From Deltaproteobacteria bacterium (GTDB taxonomy: Bacteria > Desulfobacterota > Syntrophia > Syntrophales > UBA5619), in the NCBI GenBank assembly GCA_026388345.1, contig JAPLJY010000103.1, forward strand, positions 1 to 6,263: DNA of 6,263 bases, in the 5' to 3' direction. The notes beneath the pieces were generated by a model. That model did not search any database, was not told where the DNA came from, and worked only from the letters and a program-made list of their open reading frames with translations. Shown piece by piece: positions 1 to 6,128 of this stretch. Positions within the stretch are counted from its first letter, which is position 1. Each line of letters opens with the position of its first letter. Position numbers and translations under genes: made by a program.

Positions 1-183
1 CGTCTGCGCGTTCCAGCCGTGTTTCCCGAAGTTGAACTTCGGCTCACAGGCGACGCCTCTCATGCCGGGACGAAGCGTAAGCGTAAGGTCAATGATATGA
101 GGGAAGGAACGGCTTTCCTGCTGTTTTCCCTGCCCGGATTCGGCCCCGGAAGTTGAAAACCCATCGCTCAGATTCTCGCTCAT
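1..183 (-). CDS. Cyclase-family (kynurenine formamidase-like) metal hydrolase, N-terminal part only
   Basis: The gene starts at ATG 183, overlapping the dehydrogenase TGA in an ATGA junction, so the two are probably translationally coupled. It runs off the left edge after 61 codons. The first 27 or so residues are polar and low in complexity (MSENLSDGFSTSGAESGQGK and on). Then HIIDLTLTLRPGMRGV leads into a segment with CEPKFNFGKHGWNAQT. The 'IDLT-x-T-L-x-x-GM' opening and the GWNA segment are those of the cyclase family (PF04199 type), which includes kynurenine formamidase and hydrolases of amides, lactones and related rings. The metal-binding HxGTHxDxP motif would lie beyond the edge. Next to a hydroxyacid dehydrogenase, a lactone- or ring-opening hydrolase is a reasonable inference. 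Confidence 0.72.
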   Translation of the reverse strand, partial: MSENLSDGFSTSGAESGQGKQQESRSFPHIIDLTLTLRPGMRGVACEPKFNFGKHGWNAQT

Positions 184-1337
184 AGGTGTTCCATAACCTT
201 TTCCGTCATTTGTTGGGTCGACAGCCGCCCCCCGGTGTCCGGCGTGCGGTTAGCAGGGTCGGCGAGCACGGTTTCGACGGCGCAACGGATACGGGCGGCG
301 CCGTCGAACAACTCCGGATGCCCCAGCCATTCGAGCATCATTGCCGCCGAGAGGATGGCGGCAATGGGATTGGCAATGCCTTTTCCGGCGATGTCCGGCG
401 CGGTTCCGTGCGAGGGCTGGAACACGGCGCAGTCATCGCCGATGTCCGCCGACGGCGCCATGCCCATGCCGCCAACGAGACCGGCGGCCAAGTCGCCGAG
501 GATGTCGCCGAACATGTTTTCCGTGACCAGCACATCGAATGTATGTGGTTTCTGCAATAGGTACAAGGCCATCGCATCCACATAGATGCGTGAGGCCTCG
601 ACCTCGGGGTATTCCCGTGCGACATCGTCGAATACGGAGCGGAAGAATACCATGGAAGGCAGTACGTTGGCCTTGTCCACCAGGGTGCACTTTTTGCGGC
701 GTCGGCTCGCCAGTTCAAATGCCGCCCGGCAGATGCGCTCGGCGCCCCGACGCGTGATGCGCATCACATCGCGGACTTCGCCGCCGGCCGGATCGGGTTT
801 GATGAGCCGGGCGGAGAACAGCCCTTCGCAATTCTCGCGCACAATGACCAGATCAATCTCCCCTGCGCCGTACCGCTTCAGCGGGGTGTCCTGCGCGTGG
901 TACAGCCGGATGGGCCGGAGGCCGGCATAGAGATCGAGTCGCTCGCGCAGGTCAATCTGCGGTGTGAGTTCACGCCCATCGGGCCAACGGACGCTGGGCA
1001 GGCCCATCGCGCCCAGCAGCACCGCGTCCGCCTGGCGACAAGCCGCAAACGCCTCCACCGGCAATGGGTCGCCGTGCCGGAGATATTCCGCGGCGCCGAC
1101 GGCATGTTCACGGAAAGCAAAGCGGACTTTCGACCACTTGCCCTCCAACGTCTTTAACACGGCAAGCGCGGCGCCAATGACCTCCGGCCCGATCCCGTCG
1201 CCGGGCAAGACAGCGATATTCCAGGAAATATTCCCGGCGGCACCGGCGCCCGGGTCGGTCTCCCTACGTCGGCCGGACGACCCGGACAGCTGTTTCAGTA
1301 CCGTCGGCAGTGTTTTTACAGATTCAGTGTCCTGCAT
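180..1337 (-). CDS. Isopropylmalate/isocitrate/tartrate-type NAD(P)-dependent beta-hydroxyacid dehydrogenase, with altered catalytic Tyr
   Basis: This 385-residue protein belongs to the LeuB/ICDH/D-malate and tartrate dehydrogenase family, which oxidises 2-hydroxy acids and often decarboxylates them. Seen in order: IAVLPGDGIGPEV (41-53); substrate arginines R131 and R141 in LRERLDLYAGLRP; VRENCEGLF (166-174); VDKANVL (220-226) with catalytic Lys222; VDAMA with D254; NMFGDILGD (274-282) with D278 and D282; HGTAPDIAGKGIANP (310-324), the nucleotide site. The RENCEG form places it nearer to isocitrate, malate and tartrate dehydrogenases than to LeuB. F174 stands where the family has the catalytic Tyr, and about 37 residues precede the usual first strand. 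I chose ATG 1337 (Shine-Dalgarno site present) over a TTG at 1373 that overlaps the upstream stop codon and lacks a good site. The substrate is unknown. Confidence 0.88.
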   Translation of the reverse strand: MQDTESVKTLPTVLKQLSGSSGRRRETDPGAGAAGNISWNIAVLPGDGIGPEVIGAALAVLKTLEGKWSKVRFAFREHAVGAAEYLRHGDPLPVEAFAACRQADAVLLGAMGLPSVRWPDGRELTPQIDLRERLDLYAGLRPIRLYHAQDTPLKRYGAGEIDLVIVRENCEGLFSARLIKPDPAGGEVRDVMRITRRGAERICRAAFELASRRRKKCTLVDKANVLPSMVFFRSVFDDVAREYPEVEASRIYVDAMALYLLQKPHTFDVLVTENMFGDILGDLAAGLVGGMGMAPSADIGDDCAVFQPSHGTAPDIAGKGIANPIAAILSAAMMLEWLGHPELFDGAARIRCAVETVLADPANRTPDTGGRLSTQQMTEKVMEHL

Positions 1338-1343
1338 GGTTTT

Positions 1344-1352
1344 TCCTTTCCC
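1344..1352 (-). promoter_or_regulatory. Ribosome binding site supporting the dehydrogenase start at 1337
   Basis: The minus strand reads GGGAAAGGA, 6 nt before ATG 1337. The in-frame TTG at 1373, which overlaps the cupin gene's TGA as TTGA, has no comparable site upstream. Confidence 0.6.
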
Positions 1353-1369
1353 TTTTTCCAGCGAGGGGT

Positions 1370-1918
1370 TCAATGGTCATTCGGGCCAATGGGACAGCCG
1401 GAGCTTTGGGGATCCCGGAAGAGGTTCTTGTTCTCATCCACCCGGTTCTGGAAACAGATGTTGACCGACCCTTCCGGGCCGCCCTGGAACCAGTGCTCAA
1501 TACCAGGGGGGACGGTATATTGCTCACCGGGATTCATCAGGCAGACCTGCTGCCGTGCGGTATAAAACGAGTCCTTTCCCGCAGGGATCAGAATGTTGGG
1601 AGCGGATGCATTGCCTTTGATGTATACCTTGGTTTGTCCGGAAAGGACCCGGAGGGTCTCTTCCTTCCCCTGCTCCCCGTCATAGGGCGGATGCACATGC
1701 TGGGGGAGGGCCTGGTTTGGCAGCAATGCGATCAGCGTGATTCTCAGGCGTGCGGAGCGGAGGATATCGATGAAGGCAAACCCCTCGGAACGCAGGTTGC
1801 CCAATCCAAAATCACTGATCTCCATGGCCTCCCAGTCCGCATCCGTGATCGGGAATCCGGAGCGACAGAGCAAATCAACATATTCCCGTTGAACGGTCTT
1901 TTCATCCGGTACAGACAT
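1370..1918 (-). CDS. D-lyxose isomerase-like cupin (YdaE family) sugar isomerase
   Basis: This 182-residue single-domain cupin resembles the D-lyxose ketol-isomerase family (Bacillus YdaE type, about 167 residues). Signatures are DFGLG (36-40), LPQHVHPPYDGEQGKEETLRV (71-91) and GEQYTVPPGIEHWFQGG (131-147). Metal ligands expected from the family are present: H74, H76, E87 and H142. Family members interconvert aldoses and 2-ketoses such as lyxose/xylulose and mannose/fructose. In this cluster it may act on a free aldose to make the ketose for the kinase, or on an analogue; specificity cannot be read from the sequence. AGGAGG lies about 10 nt before ATG 1918, and the gap to the DhaL-type gene is 24 bp. 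It adds a third isomerase fold to the operon, beside the TIM barrels and the RpiB-like protein. Confidence 0.87.
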   Translation of the reverse strand: MSVPDEKTVQREYVDLLCRSGFPITDADWEAMEISDFGLGNLRSEGFAFIDILRSARLRITLIALLPNQALPQHVHPPYDGEQGKEETLRVLSGQTKVYIKGNASAPNILIPAGKDSFYTARQQVCLMNPGEQYTVPPGIEHWFQGGPEGSVNICFQNRVDENKNLFRDPQSSGCPIGPNDH

Positions 1919-1942
1919 TGGAGCACGACCTCCTATTTTATT

Positions 1943-2605
1943 TCATGATCTTGCTTCCGAACCGCAAGTGAGCAAATGGCCGATCGTCCCGGCCATGATT
2001 TCCAGAATCAGGCAGCAGGACGCCGCCCCGGCATCAATGACACCGCGGGACCGCTCGCCCAGACGGCTGGAGCGCCCCAGCTTCGCCACCATGTCCTTTG
2101 TGGCATCACGTCCCTGCCGGGCAGCTTCGACCATCTGATCCAGACATACCCGGAACGGTTCACCGGTTTGTGCTACCGCCTGATAGGCCGCTTCCGCCGG
2201 GAGCAATACATCCATCAGGGTTTTATCGCCCGGCTTGGCGTCGCTGATCTTCTGTAGTCCCTCTCTGCCGGAAGAGAGCATCCTGCCGAACACCGCCATG
2301 TCGATGGCATCCACCCCGTCACACGCCGCTGCCAGGGATTTGAAGAAGGTACCGTACAATGGTCCCATCGACCCCCCGATCTTCATCACCAGGATCTTCG
2401 ACAATGTCTTGAGTCCGTGCGTCAGGTTGCCCGGATTGGCCAGAAGTTCATCCCGGCAGAGTGTGAAGCCCTTGTTCATGTTAATGCCATGATCGCCGTC
2501 GCCGATAGCGCCGTCGATGTCACTCAGGTATTGCTTGTTTTCCTGGATGGCACGGATCAGATCGAAAACGATCCGGATTCCATCCCGGTTCGCAAATTGT
2601 TCCAT
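1943..2605 (-). CDS. dhaL: DhaL-type dihydroxyacetone/ketose kinase, nucleotide-binding subunit
   Basis: This 220-residue protein has the length of DhaL, the all-helical subunit that holds ADP/ATP and magnesium and phosphorylates the ketose bound to DhaK. The magnesium-binding aspartates are D31, D36 and D38 in DGAIGDGDHGINMNKG (31-46). GGSMGPLYGTFF (77-88), KPGDKTLMDVLLPA (124-137) and GRSSRLGERSRGVIDAGAAS (177-196) are the other family signatures. AGGAGG lies about 8 nt before ATG 2605. No DhaM (phosphotransferase-system donor) gene is in the window, so whether ATP or phosphoenolpyruvate is the donor is open. The 165-bp gap to the DhaK-type gene holds a repeat element; the other gene spacings are 32 bp or less, so the two subunit genes were probably adjacent before insertion. 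Confidence 0.92.
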   Translation of the reverse strand: MEQFANRDGIRIVFDLIRAIQENKQYLSDIDGAIGDGDHGINMNKGFTLCRDELLANPGNLTHGLKTLSKILVMKIGGSMGPLYGTFFKSLAAACDGVDAIDMAVFGRMLSSGREGLQKISDAKPGDKTLMDVLLPAEAAYQAVAQTGEPFRVCLDQMVEAARQGRDATKDMVAKLGRSSRLGERSRGVIDAGAASCCLILEIMAGTIGHLLTCGSEARS

Positions 2606-2622
2606 CCCCTGCCTCCTAAACC

Positions 2623-2637
2623 GCCTGTTGAAAAAAG
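2623..2637. repeat. Partial extra copy of the element's left terminal repeat
   Basis: GCCTGTTGAAAAAAG matches 12 of 15 bases of the left terminal repeat of the adjacent element (GGCTGTTCAAAAACG, 2648-2662), in direct orientation 25 bp away. It may be a remnant of another insertion or a nested end. It could also be chance in an A-rich stretch. Confidence 0.4.
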
Positions 2638-2646
2638 CTCTGATCC

Positions 2647-2768
2647 AGGCTGTTCAAAAACGTCTGGATGCAAGGCCCCCGAAATCCTGAGCCGTGAGGC
2701 GTACTTGCTGGTACGTTGAACGGCGAAGGATGAGGGAAACGCAGCAGACGGGCGTTTTTCAATAGCCT
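2647..2768. repeat. MITE-like inverted-repeat element with 16-bp terminal inverted repeats
   Basis: This 122-bp non-coding element lies between the two kinase subunit genes. Its ends are imperfect inverted repeats: AGGCTGTTCAAAAACG (2647-2662) against the complement of 2753-2768, matching at 14 of 16 positions. Inside, arms pair in nested fashion: CGTCTG 2661-2666 with CAGACG 2745-2750, TGC 2669-2671 with GCA 2741-2743, ATCCT 2684-2688 with AGGAT 2727-2731, GCCG 2691-2694 with CGGC 2721-2724, and CGTAC 2700-2704 with GTACG 2711-2715 around a 6-nt loop. The whole could fold into one long hairpin. I see no coding capacity and no clear target-site duplication. It resembles dispersed hairpin repeats I associate with deltaproteobacterial genomes, but I cannot confirm copy number. 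Confidence 0.75.
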
Positions 2769-2770
2769 CC

Positions 2771-3772
2771 TTAAGCAAACTGGCACAATCCCATGGAATC
2801 GGCTTCATGGTCGATGCAGGCTTTCAGGCCCGCATCGAGCTTCATGACCGTCAGCGTGACGCCGGCCATCTCCAGCGACGTGAAGTAATTCCCCACGTAG
2901 GGCCGGTAAATCCGGATCTGCTTCTCTCTGAGGATCTTCTCCACCTCGTTGTACAGGATGTAGAGCTCCATCAGCGGTGTCGACCCCAGGCCGGAAATCA
3001 GCACGACCACTTCGTCATGAACCTTGAACGGCAGATCCGGCAGGATGATATCGGTCATGCGCCTCGCCATTTGCGCGGCGGTTTCCAGGGCGACCACCTC
3101 CAGGCCGGGTTCGCCGTGGTGGCCGATCCCCACCTCCATCCAGCCTTCTTCGATCGTGAAGTTGGGATGGCCGACCTCCGGGATGGTGCACGGCATGAGG
3201 CCGATGCCCATGCTGCGGGTATTGTCGATCGCCTTTTGCGCCGCGGCAATGACCTCATCAAGGCCGGCCCCCATGGCCGCCTTGGCGCCGCCCACTTTCC
3301 ACATCAGGATTTCGCCGGCCACGCCGCGGCGTTTTCCTCGCTGGTCCCTGGGCGCGGAGGGCACATCATCGTTGGCCACGACTGTTCGGACTTCGATCCC
3401 TTCGTCTTTGGCCAGCTCCATGGCCATCTTGACGTTCATGTTGTCACCGGCGTAGTTGCCGTAAAGGCAAGCCACCCCCTTGCCGCCGTTTGCGGCTTTG
3501 AAGGCGTCGAAAAACATCTGCGCCGGAGGGGAAGAGAATATCTCGCCCACGGCCACGGCATCGACCATGTTCCGGCCGATGTAACCGATAAACGCCGGTT
3601 TATGGCCCGAGCCGCCCCCCGTTACGATTCCCACCTTGCCGGGTACGGGAGCCCGTCGGAACTTCAAGACGCGCGGATTGTCAGTCCCGGCTACCCGATC
3701 CGGATGAGCTTTCAGGTAGCCTTCAACCATTTCGTCTACCACCGCCTGCGGCGCATTGATCATCTTCTGCAT
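2771..3772 (-). CDS. dhaK: DhaK-type dihydroxyacetone/ketose kinase, substrate-binding subunit
   Basis: This 333-residue protein has the length and motifs of DhaK, the subunit that binds a short ketose covalently and presents it for phosphorylation. Seen in order: GGGSGHKPAFIGYIG (52-66) with active-site His57; GNYAGDNMN (105-113) with Asp110; RRGVAGEILMWKVGGA (148-163); HHGEPG (218-223), whose His219 matches the residue that forms the hemiaminal with substrate; and VGNYFTSLEMAG (293-304) near the end. It needs the DhaL-type subunit encoded next. A strong AAGGAGG overlaps the RpiB-like stop codon, 7 nt before ATG 3772. Given the surrounding isomerases, the substrate is more likely a tetrulose or a branched or C5 ketulose than dihydroxyacetone itself; this is inferred from context. 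A long plus-strand open frame opposite it is an antisense shadow. Confidence 0.92.
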   Translation of the reverse strand: MQKMINAPQAVVDEMVEGYLKAHPDRVAGTDNPRVLKFRRAPVPGKVGIVTGGGSGHKPAFIGYIGRNMVDAVAVGEIFSSPPAQMFFDAFKAANGGKGVACLYGNYAGDNMNVKMAMELAKDEGIEVRTVVANDDVPSAPRDQRGKRRGVAGEILMWKVGGAKAAMGAGLDEVIAAAQKAIDNTRSMGIGLMPCTIPEVGHPNFTIEEGWMEVGIGHHGEPGLEVVALETAAQMARRMTDIILPDLPFKVHDEVVVLISGLGSTPLMELYILYNEVEKILREKQIRIYRPYVGNYFTSLEMAGVTLTVMKLDAGLKACIDHEADSMGLCQFA

Positions 3773-3784
3773 GGCCGAACCTCC

Positions 3785-4264
3785 TTAATCCTTCCCGTGA
3801 AATGAGGCATGCTCCAACTGCCGCATCTTGTCGACCTTGGGGGCAGACCCGCCGCCCTGGAACTCCGAGGCGAGCCACGCCTCCACGATCATCTTGGCCA
3901 ACTCCGGACCGATCACCCGGGAACCCATGGTCAGAACTTGCGCATCGTTGCTTTTCTTCAGGCGCTCTGCGGAATAGACGTCGTGGCAGGTTCCGGCAAA
4001 CACCCCTTCGACCTTGTTGGCGATCATCGCCATACCGAGGCCGGTGCCGCAGATCAGAATGCCCCGGTCGTAATGGCGTTTCCGGATCTCCTGTGCCAAA
4101 TGGAAGCCGATTTCAGGGTAATCAGCCTTTTCCCGACCCAGATAATCCAGGTCTGTAATATGAACGCCCTGCTTCTTCAGGTGGTTGTAGAGGACTTTTT
4201 TCAGATCGATTGCCGCTTCGTCGCAATCGATGGCGATACGCAAATCCGTATTTGCCACGGACAT
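3785..4264 (-). CDS. RpiB/LacAB-family sugar-phosphate isomerase, probably tetrulose-phosphate type (EryI/DerI-like)
   Basis: This 159-residue protein has the full length of the RpiB/LacA/LacB family, which interconverts phosphorylated aldoses and ketoses. The core GILICGTGLGM (68-78) holds the catalytic Cys72; CHD (93-95) supplies the conserved His94; SNDAQVLTMGSRVIG (105-119) is the conserved second half. The N-terminal site, SDHAGF in ribose-5-phosphate isomerase B, reads CDEAAI (14-19), so the usual His is Glu16. The Arg-rich phosphate segment near the C-terminus is replaced by GGGSAPKVDKM (137-147). From memory, similar changes occur in the erythritol-pathway isomerase EryI, so D-erythrulose-4-phosphate to D-erythrose-4-phosphate is a better guess than ribose-5-phosphate isomerase. 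The Shine-Dalgarno AAGGAGG is only about 3 nt from ATG 4264; a GTG two codons later has more usual spacing. Confidence 0.88.
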   Translation of the reverse strand: MSVANTDLRIAIDCDEAAIDLKKVLYNHLKKQGVHITDLDYLGREKADYPEIGFHLAQEIRKRHYDRGILICGTGLGMAMIANKVEGVFAGTCHDVYSAERLKKSNDAQVLTMGSRVIGPELAKMIVEAWLASEFQGGGSAPKVDKMRQLEHASFHGKD

Positions 4265-4273
4265 ACACCTCCT

Positions 4274-5245
4274 TTATAGTTTAAATATATTCGCTTCGAC
4301 GAACTTCCAGGTCTTCAGGAAGTCGCCGCCACGGATCAGTCCGGCGAACTCCATGCGGTCCAGGCCATTGAGCCGGTCCCAGATCTTCCTGGTCATCCGC
4401 GCATTGGCCTCGAAGGTGCCGCGGATATCCCAGCGGGTCGGCGATGTATCCGATGTCAGAAAGTCGCTGTAGCCGTATTCTTGCACGTAGTAGATAAATT
4501 CCACGTATTCCAGGAAGTTGTGTGATGCTACCATGAAATCCCAGTCCCATCGGCCATTGTTGTCGTTGATGTGGATATAATAGGGAAATCGGCTTTTCGC
4601 CAGCAAGGCCACAACCTCTGCGGGATTCTCCTGGCCGTACTTCGAATGGCCGTAATCCATTGTGATGCCCATTTCCTTGATGCCGATATCACTGAGCAGA
4701 CAAAGGGCCTTGGCGGCGGTGTCCACGAGACAGTGGCCGCGCGTCTCGCTGGGCTTGTATTCAATGAAAAGCGGGATCTCCGGCTTGTATGCCCCTGCCT
4801 CGCCAAAGGTCTCGATGAGGAACCTCCACATCTGGGCGTAGTCGCACTGGAAGGCAAATTCGTACCCGTCACCCAGGGGGCAGCATGTGACCTTATCGGC
4901 GCCGACGGACTGGGCGAAGTCCTTGGCGTTCCTGATGAACCGGACGGCATTCCGCCGAACGGCCGGATCCGTGGAGGTCAAGCCTCCATTGCGGAACTCG
5001 GGTTCCGCTTTCACGTTGACGTTGACGGCGGCAATGCCGAGATTATACTTGATGAGCAGGGATTTCAAACTTGCCGCGTCGTTGACCTCGTAGGGAAAGA
5101 CGACTTCCGCGCCGCTCATCCCTTCCATCTGCGATACCATCTCTAGGCGTTCCGCCAGTGACTTTTCCTCGTTGTACTCATGAAAGCGGTCTTTGGTCTT
5201 GCTTACAAATCCTGTGATCAAGGCAAATTTGACTTCATTGTTCAT
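4274..5245 (-). CDS. Second sugar isomerase-like TIM-barrel protein (AP-endonuclease-2 / xylose-isomerase-like)
   Basis: This 323-residue cytoplasmic protein has the xylose-isomerase-like TIM-barrel pattern but is clearly distinct from the preceding gene. Probable metal and catalytic residues are E162 in FIEYKPSE, D197 and H200 in TMDYGHSKYG, H225 and D228 in YIHINDNNGRWDWD, and D266 in LTSDTSPTRWD. The WDWD stretch and the DTSPTRWD segment before a C-terminal helix recall sugar isomerases that act on free sugars (rhamnose/xylose/apiose isomerase-like) rather than the shorter epimerases. An ATG at 5263 would add MKERIR, but its coding bases are the ribosome binding site itself, so the ATG at 5245 is preferred. 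The gap to the upstream stop codon is 14 bp. It probably makes or rearranges the ketose used by the kinase downstream. Aldose-ketose isomerase is the leading call; epimerase is possible. Confidence 0.85.
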   Translation of the reverse strand: MNNEVKFALITGFVSKTKDRFHEYNEEKSLAERLEMVSQMEGMSGAEVVFPYEVNDAASLKSLLIKYNLGIAAVNVNVKAEPEFRNGGLTSTDPAVRRNAVRFIRNAKDFAQSVGADKVTCCPLGDGYEFAFQCDYAQMWRFLIETFGEAGAYKPEIPLFIEYKPSETRGHCLVDTAAKALCLLSDIGIKEMGITMDYGHSKYGQENPAEVVALLAKSRFPYYIHINDNNGRWDWDFMVASHNFLEYVEFIYYVQEYGYSDFLTSDTSPTRWDIRGTFEANARMTRKIWDRLNGLDRMEFAGLIRGGDFLKTWKFVEANIFKL

Positions 5246-5251
5246 TCGAAT

Positions 5252-5260
5252 CCTCTCCTT
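5252..5260 (-). promoter_or_regulatory. Ribosome binding site that decides the start of the second TIM-barrel gene
   Basis: AAGGAGAGG on the minus strand lies 6 nt before ATG 5245. It falls inside the codons that an ATG at 5263 would use, which argues for the shorter protein. It also touches the TGA of the preceding gene. Confidence 0.75.
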
Positions 5261-6111
5261 CATCTATTTATTTCAAATTGTTGCAAATAGTTCAGTCCAA
5301 ACCCGTACTCTTCGATAACCTGATCGGGCCTGCAGCCGATTTCGATATCCCTGCTCCCGTCATAACCGGCGCTGACCAGGTTCGCCAGCAGGGGCCTCCA
5401 CGGGATCGTACCTTTCCCCGGCACCAGCTTGATATTTTCAGTGCTCATGTTGTCGCCCAGATGGGTGCCGAAAATCCTTCCCTGCAGTTCAAACGGCAGC
5501 ACGGGCACCAATTCCCGGCAAGCCCACGCATGGCCGGTGTCGAAGTTTAGACCCAGGGCCGGTGAGCCGATTTCGTTACACAGAGTTAGAAAGCGGCCTG
5601 TGCCTCCGAAGACTGAAAAGGGAAGGATTTCAAAGGCCAGCTTCATCCCCGCTTCCGCCGCCACCTCAACATACCGCCCGATCTTTTCGACGAGCCGCTG
5701 ATGCACCTCCTGCCACCACCGGAAGTCCGTTGCTCCCGGCGAATCCCAATTCACACTGAAGGTTGAGGCCGGTATGGTGAGCACCCGGCATGGGGAAAAT
5801 ACCTGGATGATGTCAATCACTTGGTTCAATTCGTCGATACCGCTGCGGGGATTCAACTTTTCCGAGTTCGAGAACTCCTTCAGCATAAAATGCGCCACAA
5901 ATTGCGTCGGGACGAGGCCGAGATCGCTCGCGGTGCGGTGCACGCTCCGGGCATCATGTACCCACTCCGGAAGCGCCGTCTCGGCCATGATCTCGGGCTG
6001 GTAGGCGGAAAAACCGAGCTTTCTGACGAGATGAAGTCCCTCACAGAAGTTCCCGATGGAGAACCCCGGTCCGTAGAGAGAAACCATAAACGCGGGACTG
6101 ACGCCGATCAT
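5260..6111 (-). CDS. Sugar isomerase/epimerase, xylose-isomerase-like TIM barrel (hydroxypyruvate isomerase / EryC-like superfamily)
   Basis: This is a 283-residue cytoplasmic protein of the AP-endonuclease-2/xylose-isomerase-like TIM-barrel superfamily, which interconverts ketoses, aldoses or epimers using a divalent metal. Expected metal or catalytic ligands are visible in order: E161 in LAFEILPF, D191 and H194 in NFDTGHAW, H217 in GTHLGDN and E257 in RDIEIG. The motif VPGKGTIPW (229-237) followed by LVSAGYDG is typical of the hydroxypyruvate isomerase, IolE and tagatose-epimerase-like branch. I chose the ATG at 6111 because a clean Shine-Dalgarno site lies 6 nt before it. A GTG at 6144 would add 11 residues but overlaps the transporter gene by 16 bp. 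Within the cluster it could racemise or epimerise a ketose or ketose phosphate, as EryC does in Brucella erythritol catabolism; the substrate is inferred, not shown. Confidence 0.85.
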   Translation of the reverse strand: MIGVSPAFMVSLYGPGFSIGNFCEGLHLVRKLGFSAYQPEIMAETALPEWVHDARSVHRTASDLGLVPTQFVAHFMLKEFSNSEKLNPRSGIDELNQVIDIIQVFSPCRVLTIPASTFSVNWDSPGATDFRWWQEVHQRLVEKIGRYVEVAAEAGMKLAFEILPFSVFGGTGRFLTLCNEIGSPALGLNFDTGHAWACRELVPVLPFELQGRIFGTHLGDNMSTENIKLVPGKGTIPWRPLLANLVSAGYDGSRDIEIGCRPDQVIEEYGFGLNYLQQFEINR

Positions 6112-6117
6112 CTGTAA

Positions 6118-6126
6118 TCCTTCCCC
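6118..6126 (-). promoter_or_regulatory. Ribosome binding site that decides the start of the TIM-barrel gene
   Basis: On the minus strand GGGGAAGGA lies 6 nt before ATG 6111 and just after the transporter stop codon. The upstream GTG (6144) lies inside the transporter gene, so ATG 6111 is the better start. Confidence 0.75.
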
Positions 6127-6128
6127 TA

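Noticed and set aside
26..42. Near-perfect palindrome CCGAAGTTGAACTTCGG (8-bp arms, 1-nt centre)
   Set aside because: It lies inside the cyclase-family coding region and follows from codons for P-K-F-N-F-G. There is no T-run or intergenic position to suggest an operator or terminator.
180..1337. Leucine-biosynthesis leuB
   Set aside because: There are no leuACD neighbours, the signature is RENCEG rather than RELTGG, and the catalytic Tyr is Phe.
1310..1948. A 212-codon plus-strand open frame
   Set aside because: It is antisense to the D-lyxose-isomerase-like cupin gene and has no recognisable family signature.
2647..2768. The hairpin element as a true intrinsic terminator at the end of an operon
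   Set aside because: The genes on both sides are partner kinase subunits in the same direction, and the structure is long, imperfect and bounded by terminal inverted repeats, which fits an inserted repeat better. Partial termination remains possible.
2807..3805. A 332-codon plus-strand open frame
   Set aside because: It lies opposite the DhaK-type gene, which carries all family motifs. The frame is His- and Arg-rich with no recognisable domain, as expected of an antisense shadow in GC-rich coding DNA.
3785..4264. Plain ribose-5-phosphate isomerase B (rpiB) for the pentose phosphate pathway
   Set aside because: The N-terminal signature and the C-terminal phosphate-binding arginines differ, and the operon context is a specialised catabolic cluster.
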